From positions 185,790,522 through 185,854,521 of the forward strand of contig NC_092875.1 in the NCBI RefSeq assembly GCF_028372415.1: a stretch of 64,000 bases of DNA. The letters are read 5' to 3'. The translations under genes and the position numbers were made by a program. The notes below the pieces were generated by a model. It was not told the DNA's origin. It saw nothing but the letters and a program-made list of their open reading frames with translations, and ran no database searches. The DNA is from Notamacropus eugenii (lineage: Eukaryota > Chordata > Mammalia > Diprotodontia > Macropodidae). Shown here one piece after another: positions 45,316 to 56,962 of the stretch. Within the stretch, counting starts at the first letter, position 1. Every line of letters begins with the position of its first letter.

Positions 45316-45640
45316 ACATGTTTCTGAGAGTACCAGAAGATGGGCATAGTGAAATCTAGAATGAAAGGGAGGTTGTAGAGTTTCTATAGGGTATGATTAA
45401 AGAAGACTTGATGCTGAGGAGAAGTAAAGCTCAGTCTGATAGAGATAAGAAGTTGAGGCAGGTGAAAGGGATTTTATCAGAGCAGGAAGTAGAAGTTATA
45501 GATTAGGATTGTTTGGAGGACTTAATTGTTTGAGAAGCATCACAGCATGGTTGGCAGCAATATAGTTTGTGTCATGATGAAGGCTACCAATTCTGGGCAG
45601 TATGTCTTAGTGTAGGGACAGCCATTTTATTCATAATCTC
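45316..45640. other. Unassigned non-coding sequence
   Basis: Nothing recognised. Confidence 0.45.
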
Positions 45641-45644
45641 CCAG

Positions 45645-45824
45645 GATCATAGATCTAGATTTGGAAGAGACACAGAGTTGGTTATCTAGTCCAACAGGGC
45701 CAGAGAAGTTAAATGACTTACCCAAAGACACACAGGTAATGAGTGACAGAGGTGTGATTTGAACTCTGGTCCTCAGATTCCAACAGAAGGGCTCTTTCCA
45801 GTGTACCACTCTTTATCACAAACC
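45645..45824 (-). mobile_element. MIR3-type SINE
   Basis: 'gatcatagatctagatttgg', 'tatctagtccaacagggcca', 'ttaaatgacttacccaaaga' and 'tgatttgaactctggtcctc'. Confidence 0.8.
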
Positions 45825-45827
45825 TTG

Positions 45828-46168
45828 CCAGGACCTGATGCTGGCCCAGTAATGTGGAGGGTTGTGTGGTGTAAGAAGTCACTCTCCTTCTTCATTGCTT
45901 ATGACTACAGTCCATAGGAGAGCTGGGACCATGGTGACTGAGGCTGTATTTCTTCTTCCTCATCCTCTTGGACCAGGGGATAATAGAGGGTCGACTGAGT
46001 TCCTTTTCCACAGATAATAATGTCAGATAGTACATTATCTGAGGTGGAGTAGATGACCTTTTTGTTCTATAGAACAAAACGGTGTTCCAAAAGGCTGTGT
46101 AATAAGGAGGCAAGAATACCAATGGCAAAGGCTGCCAGGGGTCTTCACAGAATTTCTTTTCCTTACAA
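45828..46168. other. Unassigned non-coding sequence
   Basis: Nothing recognised. Confidence 0.45.
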
Positions 46169-46171
46169 CCT

Positions 46172-46720
46172 TTTTAGTCAATCAATCAATAAGTATTCAT
46201 TAAGTGCATAGCTATGTATCAGGCCCTGGACAGGATGCTGGGGATTGTTGTTTAATTGTTTTCAGTTGTATCTGACTCTTTGAGACCCCTTTTGGGGTTT
46301 TCTTGGCAAAGACACAAGAGTGGTTTGCATTTCTTTCTCTAGTTCATTTTATGAATGTGGAAACTGAGGCAAATAAGGTTAAATGACTTGCCCAGGGCTG
46401 CATAGCTATTAAACATCCGAGGCCAGATTTGAACTCAGGCAGATGAGTCTTCCTGATTCTAGGTCTGGCACTCTATCCATTGTACCAACTAGCCATCCGT
46501 GCTGGAAATACAAGTGCAAAGAATAAAACAATCCTTACTACAAAGAGCTTATATTGCAATGGGGGAGACAATAAGCACATATAAAAATTTACATAGCATA
46601 AATACAAAGTTAATGTCTACACACACAGTCATGAACTATGAGGTACTATGGAAGGGAGTGCAGTAACAATTGGGGAGGGGGATAAGGGGACTTGTAGAAA
46701 TTCAGGAAATGCTTCTTTTT
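46172..46720 (-). mobile_element. L2 LINE 3' end with a SINE inside
   Basis: 'tcaatcaatcaataagtatt' and 'catagctatgtatcaggccc' before the SINE; 'acaagtgcaaagaataaaac' and 'agagcttatattgcaatggg' after it. Collinear L2 halves. Confidence 0.85.
46236..46509 (-). mobile_element. tRNA-derived SINE nested in L2, with TSD
   Basis: Flanks 'tgctggggat' (46236-46245) and 'tgctggaaat' (46500-46509) form the duplicated target. Reverse order: 'ccttttggggttttcttggc', 'gtggaaactgaggcaaataa', 'tgcccagggctgcatagcta', 'ctctatccattgtaccaact'. Confidence 0.88.
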
Positions 46721-46724
46721 GCTC

Positions 46725-47055
46725 CCAGCTCCCAACTCAAGTCTTGGGGCTGATGATAGTAGCTCAAAGTTGCAAAGTGTTCATCATGGATGGTGAGCAG
46801 GAAGTAAGGACAGTGGCAGAAAGAATATAGAGGTGGTACTGACAAGTCCCAGCAGACTAAGACACAGCTCTAGAGCTACAACATATCCTCCACCTATATC
46901 AAATACAGGGGAACCAGAGATGCAGATGACAAGAATTCAAGTTGGCTACTTGAGTTTGTAAATAATGGGCTCCATGGGACCTGGATTAAACCAAATGAAG
47001 TGGCAACGCTTAGATTTCTTCCTTCAGTGGCAAAGGATAAATCTCTTCCAAAACT
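46725..47055. other. Unassigned non-coding sequence
   Basis: Nothing recognised. Confidence 0.45.
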
Positions 47056-47059
47056 TCCT

Positions 47060-47123
47060 TTGCCTTTCTAAAGGATTAGATGATCCCTATAGCTCCTTCT
47101 AACTCTTAAGATGCTATGATTCT
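47060..47123 (+). mobile_element. MIR3/L3 tail fragment
   Basis: 'ggattagatgatccctatag' and 'ccttctaactcttaagatgc'. Confidence 0.6.
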
Positions 47124-47124
47124 G

Positions 47125-47635
47125 TTTTCTGGGGTTCTGTTATCTGACAAATTGCCCTTCCCCTCTAGATGATATTTGTTGAAAGTTCTGTTTTTCATAT
47201 TCAGAGATAATACTTCTAACCCACTCTCAAGAGAGTTAGAATTTAAAAAATTAAATTTAAATAAAAAAAAGTTTACAAAGAAGTTTTATTTGCATCTTGA
47301 CTCTTTTGTGAATTCCCCTTTATATATCCAGTGGGCTTTTTATAAGATGGTTGGCTAAGGGTTGGAATAAAGTCTGTAGTTATGGAATGGTACAAAGCTA
47401 ACTGGAGCATATGGAGATTGTGCTCATGACCTCATCTTCATTAGCAAAATGCCCTGAATAACTGGGTTAACCAGCTGAACATTCCAAGGAATATATCTGT
47501 CTAGAGCCTATGCTTATAGCACTGCCCTGGGTACTCTTATGTTTAAACGGCATTTGGAATCACACAGATTTCTTTGTCTCTGGTGTCTTTCTGTGTTCCA
47601 AGTTGCTACACAAGCCTTTTGATTTTCATTGTCTT
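47125..47635. other. Unassigned non-coding sequence
   Basis: Nothing recognised. Confidence 0.45.
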
Positions 47636-47639
47636 TTGA

Positions 47640-47812
47640 AAATGGTATAATATGGAAAAAGCAATGGGTTGGAAACTAGGGGACTGAGGATCCTAACTCT
47701 AGCTCTATAATTTACTGATAAACCTAAGTTTCTTTCTCTGTAAAATAAAGGGATTGGATTACATGATTTCTAAGGTTCCTTTCCAGCCCTAACATACAAT
47801 GATTATTCTCTG
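47640..47812 (+). mobile_element. MIR3-type SINE
   Basis: 'tggaaaaagcaatgggttgg', 'tctctgtaaaataaagggat' and tail 'tctaaggttcctttccagcc'. Confidence 0.75.
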
Positions 47813-47814
47813 AT

Positions 47815-48295
47815 TACAATATAACTTTTACTTAATTTTCCTGTGGTTAGAGTTCCTCAAATTTGCATTGATCCAGTCTCTATTTTCCGTTCATCTAATT
47901 TCTGTTTTATATTGATTGTACTGGGGTAAAGTGTCTAATGATAGTCTCAAGTGTCACTCATCTCTCAGGGGAAAATGTTCTGTGCTAATTTATAATATGG
48001 TTCTTACACTGATCACTTGAAGGGAAAATATTTAATCAAAAAAAGTTCTTTCTTATCGATCTTTACCCTTAACTACTTGGTTTGATCTATTCACCTGTCA
48101 GAATTCAAACCTATTACTAAAAATAATGATTTGGAAAACTTGGAATAGAAAAGATTCTCAGGTGTTTGACCTCTTCCAATTATGAACACATTCTTTTCTC
48201 GTTATTCCTCTCTCCTTCCTTTTCTGCCATCTTTTTTATTATCTGAGATTAGAATATTGTTAAAAAAAGAAAAAAACTTTGTTAGATTAGTTGTT
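47815..48295. other. Unassigned non-coding sequence
   Basis: Nothing recognised. Confidence 0.45.
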
Positions 48296-48299
48296 TTAT

Positions 48300-48593
48300 G
48301 TTTGTTTTATTGACCTTTTGTTTTTCATTACAAACATTTCCAAATTGCCCCCAATTTGTTAAGAAGTGTCTCAAAGTAAAACAATGAAGGAAAACTAAGT
48401 CTAGTGACTTCATCTGAAAATACATGCAACATTCCACATCTGTCTATTTAAAATTTTAAAAAATAACAGAAATCTATTTCTCTCCCTCCCAGCCTACCCA
48501 ACTGATAAAAAAGATAAAAAAAAACAAATTTCTCATAATGCATATGAATAGTCAAGTGAAACAAATTCCCTTATTTACTGTATATGAAAATAT

Positions 48594-48630
<37 letters not shown>

Positions 48631-48825
48631 TATGCACTCTAAATCTATCTTCTCTCAGGAGGTGGACAGCATATTTCATCCTCTGGAATTAGTAATGATT
48701 ATTATTGATTATAGTTCTTCTAACTTTAACAATTGCTTGCCTATATTGCTATTCCTATATAAATTCTTCTCTGATTCTGCTCACCTCATTCTTCACCAGT
48801 TCGTAAAAGTAGAGAAATGAATATA
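48300..48825 (-). mobile_element. L1 3' end, diverged, with an internal (TG)n
   Basis: 'catatgaatagtcaagtgaa', 'tcaggaggtggacagcatat', 'ttcctatataaattcttctc' and 'ctcattcttcaccagttcgt' follow the reverse L1 3' order. A TG microsatellite is embedded. Confidence 0.75.
48594..48627. repeat. (TG)n microsatellite
   Basis: Uninterrupted TG dinucleotides. Confidence 0.97.
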
Positions 48826-48829
48826 TTCA

Positions 48830-49685
48830 TTGTCTTTATGAATTTGGTTTGAAGGACAAAGATTCTAAAAAAACTAAATTCATAGCAATTTATTTTAAGG
48901 TTGAAGGGTTTGGGTGAGCTTTTTCTTTTGGTGTGGAAAAAGCATATTAGAGAAGGGATGCTATTTTCACAGTATTTTGTTTCTAGTCTTTTGCTGGTAG
49001 AAATGAGTAAACAAGTCCTTTACACAAAGAACAAATAATGATGATGTCTCTTTCTTCATTTCTGTTCTGTTGCCTTTCTGACCTTTTGCAATGAGCCGTA
49101 GTTTAAGAAGAATTTTCTCCTGTGAAAATCTGACTTCAAAAGTCATGTATGGAACAGATTCCTCCTAGTGCCTATGAACATGCATTTTAAAATATATTAC
49201 TATCAACTTAAAATGGAATCCATTCCAATACAGCCAGACCTTTTCTCATTACTTTATAGTAGATCTTGCCGCAAGAATGAATCTACTTATACCAGATGGA
49301 AAATAAAGCTCTCCAATTGGAATTCTTTGTACATGGGCCATGATGGCACTGAGCAGATGGAAGAACAAGGCTATTTATATGGTTGTGTAAGTCTATGATT
49401 ATAATGGAAAACTTCAGCTAGAATGCAGGAAAGGTAAAGGAACAAGACACTGAAACAAAGGCACAGCCAAAATTTGGATTCACTATGGTTTCTTTTCTTA
49501 GTGTTAACAAGACATTGTTTGGTCTGTGTTCTGGAGTTCAGGACTTAAAAGTATAAAATATGGGTTCTGATTGGAGCCTGTTAAATGACCTTGGGATATC
49601 TGTCTTCAAGATGGTTTTCTGAAAACTATTAAAGCAAAATAAAAAATAAAACAGCATTGTACTGATCAAGAAATCCAAGGAAAAA
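48830..49685. other. Unassigned non-coding sequence
   Basis: Nothing recognised. Confidence 0.45.
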
Positions 49686-50289
49686 CTGTAGCAAAAGTAT
49701 TATGCCAGCCCAGGTTTGCACAAAGACAGACAGAAATCTGTGGGCATTAGAGAAAGGATGTTGCTATAAAAGTCTGACCAGGGAGTATAGCTCATTGAAG
49801 CATTCCAGCACATACGGCGGAAGTGGGGGTAGGGATCTGCAATCTGCAGCAGAGTATGGGGTAGACAGAGAGAACTCTGGTCCAATGACACATGGAAACT
49901 TGTTACTGTCTCATTCTGTCCCAGAACAGAGTTCAGAAGTCTGGGGTGCTAGGACTGGAGGAAAGGAGCAATAATAAGGGTTTGCTTTATTAGAATCAGT
50001 TTCCCCAGAGACCACCTTTTGTTGACCTCTTAGCCAGGGTACCACTCATCAATTCTGGAATAATCTTGCACCATCAGCTCCTTCAACTGAATAGATCACC
50101 CCAGTACAGTAGGTTGGCTGACGCTGCTCCTGAGTTCCCTGAAGAACGCAAGACTCATTACCTGGAATGTATATGAGAGAGATCAGTACCAAAGAAGACT
50201 CTACCATTCCTTCTAGTAGTATCAGAAACTTGTCCCAATACAAGGTCCCCAGTTTAATAAGTAAGAATGGAAAAATAAGTAAACCCAAG

Positions 50290-51215
50290 AAACAATGATG
50301 GTAAATAGATGTTGTAGAGCCAGAGATTCTCAAGACATAAACCCAGATGAGAATAACTCATATGATCTACAAACAAATCCTCAAAGAAGAGCACAGATTT
50401 GCCAGAAATGCTACTTGAGTACGAGGAAGAAATGAAGTAAGACTTTTAAAATGATCATATAAATTGGATGAAAACTCTAGAGAAAAAGAATGGGAAAGGG
50501 AAAAAAGTTCTAGAGGCAAGAATATGAAGACAAAGGAGAACTCTAGAGGACAGAATTGGAAGGAGAATAGTTTACTATACGAGGTGAAAAACCTTACTCA
50601 AGTAACAGACTTCTTGAAAATTAGATTGGATCAGATAAATATCAATGACTCCATAAAAAAATAAGAAATTCTAGAACAAAATCAAGACTGAAGAGATATT
50701 AGAAAATGTAAAATACCTATCAAAAATAATTAACTTGGAAAGTAGTTCAAGGAAAGAGAATTTTAGAGTCATCAGATTACTGAAAACATTGACCAAAAAT
50801 GTTTTAAGGAATCATGAATGAAAACTACCTCAGACCTGTTAGAATGAGAGATCAGAATGAAAATAATTCCCTGAGTGCCTCCTGAAAGAAACTTTCAATG
50901 TGAAAGCTCCCATGAATGTCATAGCTAAAATCTAGAGCTTCCAGGTCAAAGAAAAAATACAGCAAATGGTTGGAAAGAGTTAAGTGCCAAATAACCATAG
51001 CAAGGGTTACATAAGACCTGTTGGCCTCCACTCTAAAGGAGAGGAGAGTATAATGCTCTAGAAGGAAAAAAAGATAAAAGATTATGATTAAGAATAACCT
51101 GTCAATGCTAAGTGTAATCTAAAGAGGGAAAAATGGATTTTTAATGAAACAGAAGATTTCCAAGTCTTCCTGATGAAGAGACTAGGGTGGGTACTAAGTG
51201 GGTACAATTACTTAG
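50290..51215 (+). pseudogene. L1 ORF1 protein remnant
   Basis: One frame reads 'LTQVTDFLKIRLDQININDS' within the coiled-coil to RRM region. A frame-shifted C-terminal part has 'KWIFNETEDFQVFLMK' (about 51131-51178), the L1 ORF1 C-terminal block, comparable with the HAL1 copy's 'KWSFSEIEDFQAFLMK'. Several stops and frameshifts; no functional product. Mobility role in the family: RNA-binding chaperone of the LINE RNP. Confidence 0.7.
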
Positions 51216-51642
51216 AACTGAATGAGTAAAGTCAAGAAAAATATAGAAAAGTACATATATTTGAGCAGTTGGAACTATTTGACAATGAAATTAAAAAAAT
51301 TTTTTTTATTCCATTTAATTCTATCTTGTTCTATTCATATTTGGAGAAGAAACAAGGTTCCCTCAAAACTCTAATGTCTTTATAGGTCATAAAGGCAATT
51401 AATAAAATTGAAAGTCAGGTGTTTTTTTTGCTGTATTTTATTATGTTTTGATGTTCTTAAGATTAAAAAAAAAAAGTAAGGACAAAACAGTATGTTAGGA
51501 AAAAAAGACAGAGTAAAGAGGTACAACACACTACCTTACATAATTCAAGTGAATGAGAAGAAGACTATAAAACATGGAGCAAGAAGTGAAGATAATGGTC
51601 TGCACATGATCCTCACAGTCATTTGAACCTAAGGATGATTGA

Positions 51643-51643
<1 letters not shown>

Positions 51644-51674
<31 letters not shown>

Positions 51675-51682
51675 ACACACAC
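51644..51682. repeat. (CA)n microsatellite
   Basis: CA dinucleotides with one TA interruption. Confidence 0.97.
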
Positions 51683-52039
51683 TCATAGAGTTTGGTGTAG
51701 AAATAAGTTAAATTCAACAGGGAATTAGGCAAGGAGAGGAAAAGGATAATTAAAAGGGAGGATAGGTTCAAGAAGAAATTAGTCATAAGCAAAATTGATT
51801 ACTTCATATTCAGAGGGTTAAATAGGGAATAAAAGGAAAGAAAGAAAGTGTAAGAATCTGTAATTAGAGACTGGAAAAAGAGAAGAGGAGTGTTGGAAGG
51901 GAAACAAATGGTACCACATATAGTGATTAATGTTGAGCACGCCCCTCTCTCAATATATTTTTTTTCTTCTTTTGAAAAGAGAGGCTCAAGGGACAAAGTG
52001 AAGGAAAAATGGAAAAGGGAAGTAGGGAAGTTTATATAC

Positions 52040-52845
52040 AATAATCTCAACAGAGTGTGAATAGAATGAATTCACCCATAAAATGAAGGAGGGTAGCAGA
52101 ATGGGTTAGAAAATAGACTCTAGCAATATATTATTTGTAAGAAATATTCTTGAAACACAAATATTTGCATAGATTTTAAAAATAATGTGTTGGAGCAAAG
52201 TTTATTATGTTTCATGAGGCAGCTAGGTGGTGCAGTGGATACTACACTGGCCCTGAAGTCAAGAAAACTTGAGTTTTACTTGAGACATTTACTAGCTGTG
52301 TAACCTCAAACAAATCAGATCTCTGTTTGCCTCAGTTTCCTCAACTGTAAAATGGGGAAAATAATGACCTATGTACCAAGGCTGTTGTGAGGATCAAATG
52401 GAATAATATTTGTAAAGTGCTTAGAATAGTGTCTGGCACATTCTAAGCACTTAATAAATGATTATTCCCTTCTCTTCAGGTGAACTAAAAAAGAGAGGAG
52501 GCAGCAATTATTATCCCAGACAAGATAACAATAATTAAAAGAGATTAAACAGGGAAATTAAATTGCGCCTGAAGATAACATAGATAAGGAATTTATAGAA
52601 ATACTTAATAGATATGCACCAAATGCAATAGCATATACACTTTGAAATGAAAAGTTAGAGGGAGAAATAGACAGTAAAATTTTAATAGCAGGGAAACTCA
52701 ATATGTTTATTTCAGACATAGACAATTCTAATCAAAAGATAATCTAGTAAGAAGGTAAGGTAGAGTTAGGACAACAATTAATACCATGATATTATAGAGA
52801 AAAGCAATTTGAAAAACTTTGGAAACAAACACATTCATCAATAAA
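52040..52845 (+). pseudogene. L1 ORF2 endonuclease domain, broken by a SINE
   Basis: The opening reads like 'VNRMNSPIK' followed by 'RRVAEW', the start of the L1 apurinic-like endonuclease. After the SINE come 'AIIISDKI', 'IKRD' and an 'ICTKCN' block where the family has the conserved N-Y-A-P segment. Frameshifts and stops throughout; reverse transcriptase absent. Confidence 0.7.
52214..52472 (+). mobile_element. MIR/THER1-type SINE nested in L1 ORF2
   Basis: Head 'gaggcagctaggtggtgcag', core 'gtttgcctcagtttcctcaa', tail 'tgaggatcaaatggaataat' and 'agtgtctggcacattctaag' then 'cacttaataaatgattattc', the complete MIR order with L2-like 3' end. Confidence 0.9.
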
Positions 52846-52849
52846 AGAG

Positions 52850-53665
52850 AGAAAGAACAGATCATTGAATTGGGCATGAAATGAAATTACATTGGGGAAG
52901 TCATTCAGTCTCTACCTATATTTACCAAAGATTAATAAATGTGTATCTGATAAAGAAGAAAGAATGCTGTTCCTTTATCAGTTCCACTTGCATGCTTGCT
53001 GATTTTTGGGGTGAGATGCTGTCCATCTACATTTCCTACATGCATCAAATGGTACATAAAGTATGGGCCAGGTTATCCTAGCCCAACCTAAGGAGCATTC
53101 CCATTGGCCCATCAACTCTCAGAGAAAGGGTCAATGGTAATGCCCCTTCAGATTGTACTGGCACATCTAGCCCATGTTCCATGCTCACCCCTGCACATGG
53201 CCTAAGCACTCATTTCTAGATAATGATAAATCTTAATTAAGCAATACTAGGTACAAGATACAGTTAAATCCCCTTCTCTGGAAAACTGGAGTTCATACCC
53301 TTCTTTTCTCAACTTGAATTAAGTTTAGTCCAAACTAATTAACCTGGAATTCAAGGCCTTCTGTGCTCTGCCTTTCATCAGTATTTCAACAGACAGAAAT
53401 AGTGGGTGGACCATTCTAAGCAGAGTGGATGTTATGAACATATGAACATGAGTGGATATAGGAAAATATAAGACCATATTTGGGGAATGCAACCACTTGT
53501 GCACCACTTGGCTAGAGAAAGGATAAGTGAAAGGGAATACTGTGAGATCAGGCTGCATAAGTAGTTTGGGACCAGACACTGGAAAGAACTACCAGCACCG
53601 GTCTCATTCAACTTCAAATCCCTTTAGATCCCTCCTCAACAGCCTCACCTTATTTCTCTCCTACA
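52850..53665. other. Unassigned non-coding sequence
   Basis: Nothing recognised. Confidence 0.4.
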
Positions 53666-53667
53666 AT

Positions 53668-54545
53668 TATTCAAAATCATTTATTAAGTACCTTCTATGT
53701 GCCAGGCACTGTGGTAAGTGCTGGGGATACAAAAAAGGCAGAAGATAGTTCCTCCCCTAGAGGACCTTACAATCTAATGGAGGAGATTACATGCAAACAA
53801 ATGAATAAAAAGCAAACTGTGTACAGGATAATTGAAAATGATTAAAAGAGGGAAGGCACTGGAACTAAGACATACAAACAATAAGTACAAAACAAACTAT
53901 ATATAGGATATGTAGGAAATAATTAGCAGAGGGAAGGAACTAGAATTAAGACATGTAAACAAAAATAGACAAAACAAGCTATATACAGGATAAATAGGAA
54001 ATAATTAGCCAAGGGAAGGCACTGGAATTAAGACATGCAAACAAATAAATACAAATCTAGTTATATACAGGATAAACAGGAGATTAGCAGAGGGAAGGCA
54101 TTGGAATTAAGTATAGGGGAAGGATTCTAGTAAAAGATGGGATTTTAGTTAGGACTTAAAGGAAGACAGTGAAGTTAGTAAGCAGAGTGAGGAGAAAGAA
54201 CATTCTAGGTATGGGGGACAGTCACAGAAAATGCCCAGAGTAGAGTGATAGAGTGTTTTGTTCATGGTGTTCATGGGAGAGCCAGGAGGCCAGTGTCAAT
54301 GGATTGAAGAATAGGTGTTGGGGAGCAAAGTATAAGAAGATTGGAAAGGTAGTAGGGGGCAAGGTTATGAAGGGCTTTGAATGCCAAACAGCATTTTGGC
54401 TTTGATCCTGGAGGGAACAGGGAGCCACTAGAGTTTACTGAGTAGGGAGGTAACATGATTGGACCCTTGCTGTAGGAAAATCGCTTTGGTGGCTGCATGG
54501 AGGATGGATTGGAATGGAGAAAAACTTGAGGCAGGCAAACCCACC
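53668..54545 (-). mobile_element. L2 LINE 3' region, long copy
   Basis: 'atcatttattaagtaccttc', 'gccaggcactgtggtaagtg' and 'gaccttacaatctaatggag'; then after a tandem block 'gttaggacttaaaggaagac', 'atgaagggctttgaatgcca', 'gagccactagagtttactga' and 'gctttggtggctgcatggag'. The most complete L2 3' UTR in the window. Confidence 0.9.
53789..54111. repeat. Four tandem copies of an ~81-bp L2 segment
   Basis: Units at 53789-53869, 53870-53950, 53951-54032 and 54033-54111 (81, 81, 82, 79 bp). Each opens 'acatgcaaac' or a variant and closes 'ggaattaag' or a variant, with 'tatatacaggata' and 'gagggaaggcactgg' inside. Other L2 copies here have one unit. Confidence 0.93.
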
Positions 54546-54549
54546 TAAG

Positions 54550-55040
54550 TTATCTGAGTTAAGGTTTCTCTGCAGCTCAGATTCATGTATCCCACCTAAC
54601 CATTAATCTAAGCCACTGTCTAATTCCACCATCCTTTCATGAATTTACTTGTCTGATCAGATACCATTCTTCTTGATGGATAGAATTCATCCTTGCCCAA
54701 AGTTTTTCTGTAACAACTATTCTTTCTGTCTCCTAGAAGTTACTATTTCTACTCCTCCTCCCTTAAACGTGACCCCATAAATTCATCTCATTTTGATAGA
54801 ATAATGAAACGTCTTTGTTTCCCTTTTCTTTTGCTTGTATGCAAGGCTGATGTTATTTGTTATTGGTTATAAACATGCCACACCTTTTATACTTGCTGTA
54901 CTCAAAATACCTAGCTATCAAGAAGAATTACCTTTAAAAAGTTGGTAGCCAGGAAAAGTTTAGTTTTGTGAGATTTTGCTTGGTTCACAATGAGAAAAAA
55001 GCTATTTTGTAATGTAAAAGTTTAGTTTTGACAAATATTA
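54550..55040. other. Unassigned non-coding sequence
   Basis: Nothing recognised. Confidence 0.45.
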
Positions 55041-55044
55041 TTTG

Positions 55045-55200
55045 TTGTGAGAGAAACCTAGACTTAATCTTCTTTGGGTCTCAGTTTCCTCATTTGTAAA
55101 GGAGGGTGATTATGCCTGCTTACAGTGTTGTTGGGAGACTCGTGAAATAGTAAATAATTCTTTGTAAGCTACTATGTAGAATATAAATGTCAACCATTAT
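55045..55200 (+). mobile_element. MIR 3' half
   Basis: 'tgggtctcagtttcctcatt', 'tgttgttgggagactcgtga' and 'gtcaaccattattattgtag'. Confidence 0.75.
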
Positions 55201-55437
55201 TATTGTAGTTGACTCTTCATGACCCCATTTGGAGTTTTCTTGACAGAGATACTGGAATGGTTTGCCATTTCTTTCTCTAGCACATTTTAAAGATGAGGAC
55301 CCTGAGGCAAAGTTAAGTGACTTGCCCAGGATCACACAGCTACTAAGTGTCTGAGGCCAGATTTGAACTCAGGAAAATGAGTCTTTCTGACTCCAGGCTT
55401 GGCACTCTATCCTCTGTGACATCTAGCTGCCTCGTCA
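55200..55437 (-). mobile_element. tRNA-derived SINE with RTE-type tail
   Basis: 'gaccccatttggagttttct', 'gatgaggaccctgaggcaaa', 'gcccaggatcacacagctac', 'actctatcctctgtgacatc' then 'tagctgcct'. Directly abuts the MIR to its left. Confidence 0.88.
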
Positions 55438-55559
55438 TCAATATAGCAGAGATTAAATTAGTAAGGGGATTTTTTGGGATGAGACCTCAGAAACTAGCTG
55501 TATTTTCCTCTCCAAATTCATGCACCCACTGAAGTCAATCCATAGATTCCAGTTTATGA

Positions 55560-55618
55560 ACCTTTGGATTAGCTGGTCTCTGAGGCCCCTTTCAATTCCA
55601 AATCTATAGTTCCTTTAA
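55560..55618 (+). mobile_element. MIR3/L3 tail fragment
   Basis: 'ggattagctggtctctgagg' and 'cccctttcaattccaaatct'. Confidence 0.65.
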
Positions 55619-55619
55619 A

Positions 55620-56218
55620 TAAATTAAAATTCTTATTTTAACAAAATTCTGAAGTTCTTATTTTTAACCTCAACACTAACCTAACCCTCCTAATGTAATC
55701 TCTGCTTCTCAGACTAGCTTCTACTTTAAATATTGTTATAAGGAAACTCAAAGAAATTTTAATCCTTTAGCTCAACAATATATCGTCACTTTTTCCCCTT
55801 ATGAGCTCAGTGAGACTGATTTTTTAATTGTAAATAATCATTTCTCTCAAGTCCTAACATTTTAAAATACAGTTAGTAATAAGGTGTATGTGTTGTGTTT
55901 TCTTTGGAGAAATCCCTGATCCTGATTTGTCTTTTCCTTAGTGTAATTCAGCATTTCACCAAGAGATGGCAGCAGCCGATAACTATGCTCTGTGAATCTA
56001 TCGCTATCTGTAAACCAATTCCCACTGCAAGCCAGAATCAAGCTCATCTGTTTTAAAAGGCGTGCTTGAATGAAGGCTATTGGAAACTATAGATCATAGT
56101 AATTGGTGTATGCTTTATTCAGCCGTTGGGGGATTGGCATTATGTACATTTAAGGGATCCCAGAAGACTTGGGGCAGATCCTATGGAGAAATTCATTCCT
56201 GCTTTGATCGCTCTACTG
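55620..56218. other. Unassigned non-coding sequence
   Basis: Nothing recognised. Confidence 0.45.
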
Positions 56219-56221
56219 TGA

Positions 56222-56460
56222 AGTCAATCAATCAATACACATTTATCAAGTGCCTACAGTGTGCTAGACACTGTCTATGCCAAGCGCTGGGAATACCACA
56301 AGAAGCAAAATATAACCCCTGCTCTCAAGGAGTTTATAATCTAGTGAGAGATTTATATACGCATACATGCAAAGCAAGCTATATATAAGCTAGATAGACA
56401 AAAAAAAATATTGACAGAGGGAAGGCACTGGAATGAAGAAGGCTTGTGGAAAGCTTAACT
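56222..56460 (-). mobile_element. L2 LINE 3' end
   Basis: 'gtcaatcaatcaatacacat', 'gtgctagacactgtctatgc', 'ctctcaaggagtttataatc' and 'gacagagggaaggcactgga'. Confidence 0.88.
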
Positions 56461-56464
56461 TCAG

Positions 56465-56680
56465 GCAGCCAGGTGACATGGCAGAAGTATAGGGCAGGGC
56501 ACCTGGAGCCTAGACCCTAGGCCTTTGTCAAAGGTTCTTCCCCATCCTTTGCACTGGGAATCACCCTAGCATTTCAGGTTTTTCCATTAGGGTGCCTTGG
56601 AATCCTGGACTCTGTTTTTTTCATCTGCAAAAAAGCATTGGATTTGAAGTCAGAAAACCCGAGATCAAAGCCTAGAACCA
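56465..56680. other. Unassigned non-coding sequence
   Basis: Nothing recognised. Confidence 0.4.
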
Positions 56681-56684
56681 TCAT

Positions 56685-56962
56685 GATGCCATGGAAGGAA
56701 AGAGGTCTAGATTTGGAATTAGAGGACCTGAGTTCAGTTCCTGGCTTTGCCATCTACCACCTGTGTTACCTTGTTTTGGATGTTGGACCAGATTCTGAGT
56801 TCCCGTCTAGTTCTTCATCGGTGAGGCTGGCTCTAGCACTTACTACTTATGTAACTATGGGCAAGCCATTGATCTCAGTTTCTTCATTTGTAAAATTAAA
56901 GAATTGGACTTTGTGAGGTCTCTGATACCATCTAGTTCCACAAACCTATGATGCTATGAATG
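56685..56962 (+). mobile_element. MIR3-type SINE
   Basis: 'aattagaggacctgagttca', 'ccatctaccacctgtgttac', 'ctcagtttcttcatttgtaa' and tail 'gaattggactttgtgaggtc'. The middle repeats a head-like part, so it may be two overlapping copies. Confidence 0.7.

Larger units (their letters stand above)
49690..52845 (+). mobile_element. L1 LINE with 5' UTR, ORF1 and ORF2 endonuclease remnants
   Basis: A possible 5' UTR (49690-50220) precedes ORF1-like sequence (about 50290-51200). An inter-ORF region follows, then the start of ORF2 (about 52040-52840), beyond which the L1 stops. It is the only copy here that preserves the 5' side rather than the 3' end. Interrupted by a CA microsatellite and a SINE. 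Confidence 0.7.

Noticed and set aside
53789..54111. CRISPR-like or satellite array
   Set aside because: The units are directly adjacent with no spacers, lie inside an L2 element and are mutually diverged; the genome is mammalian.
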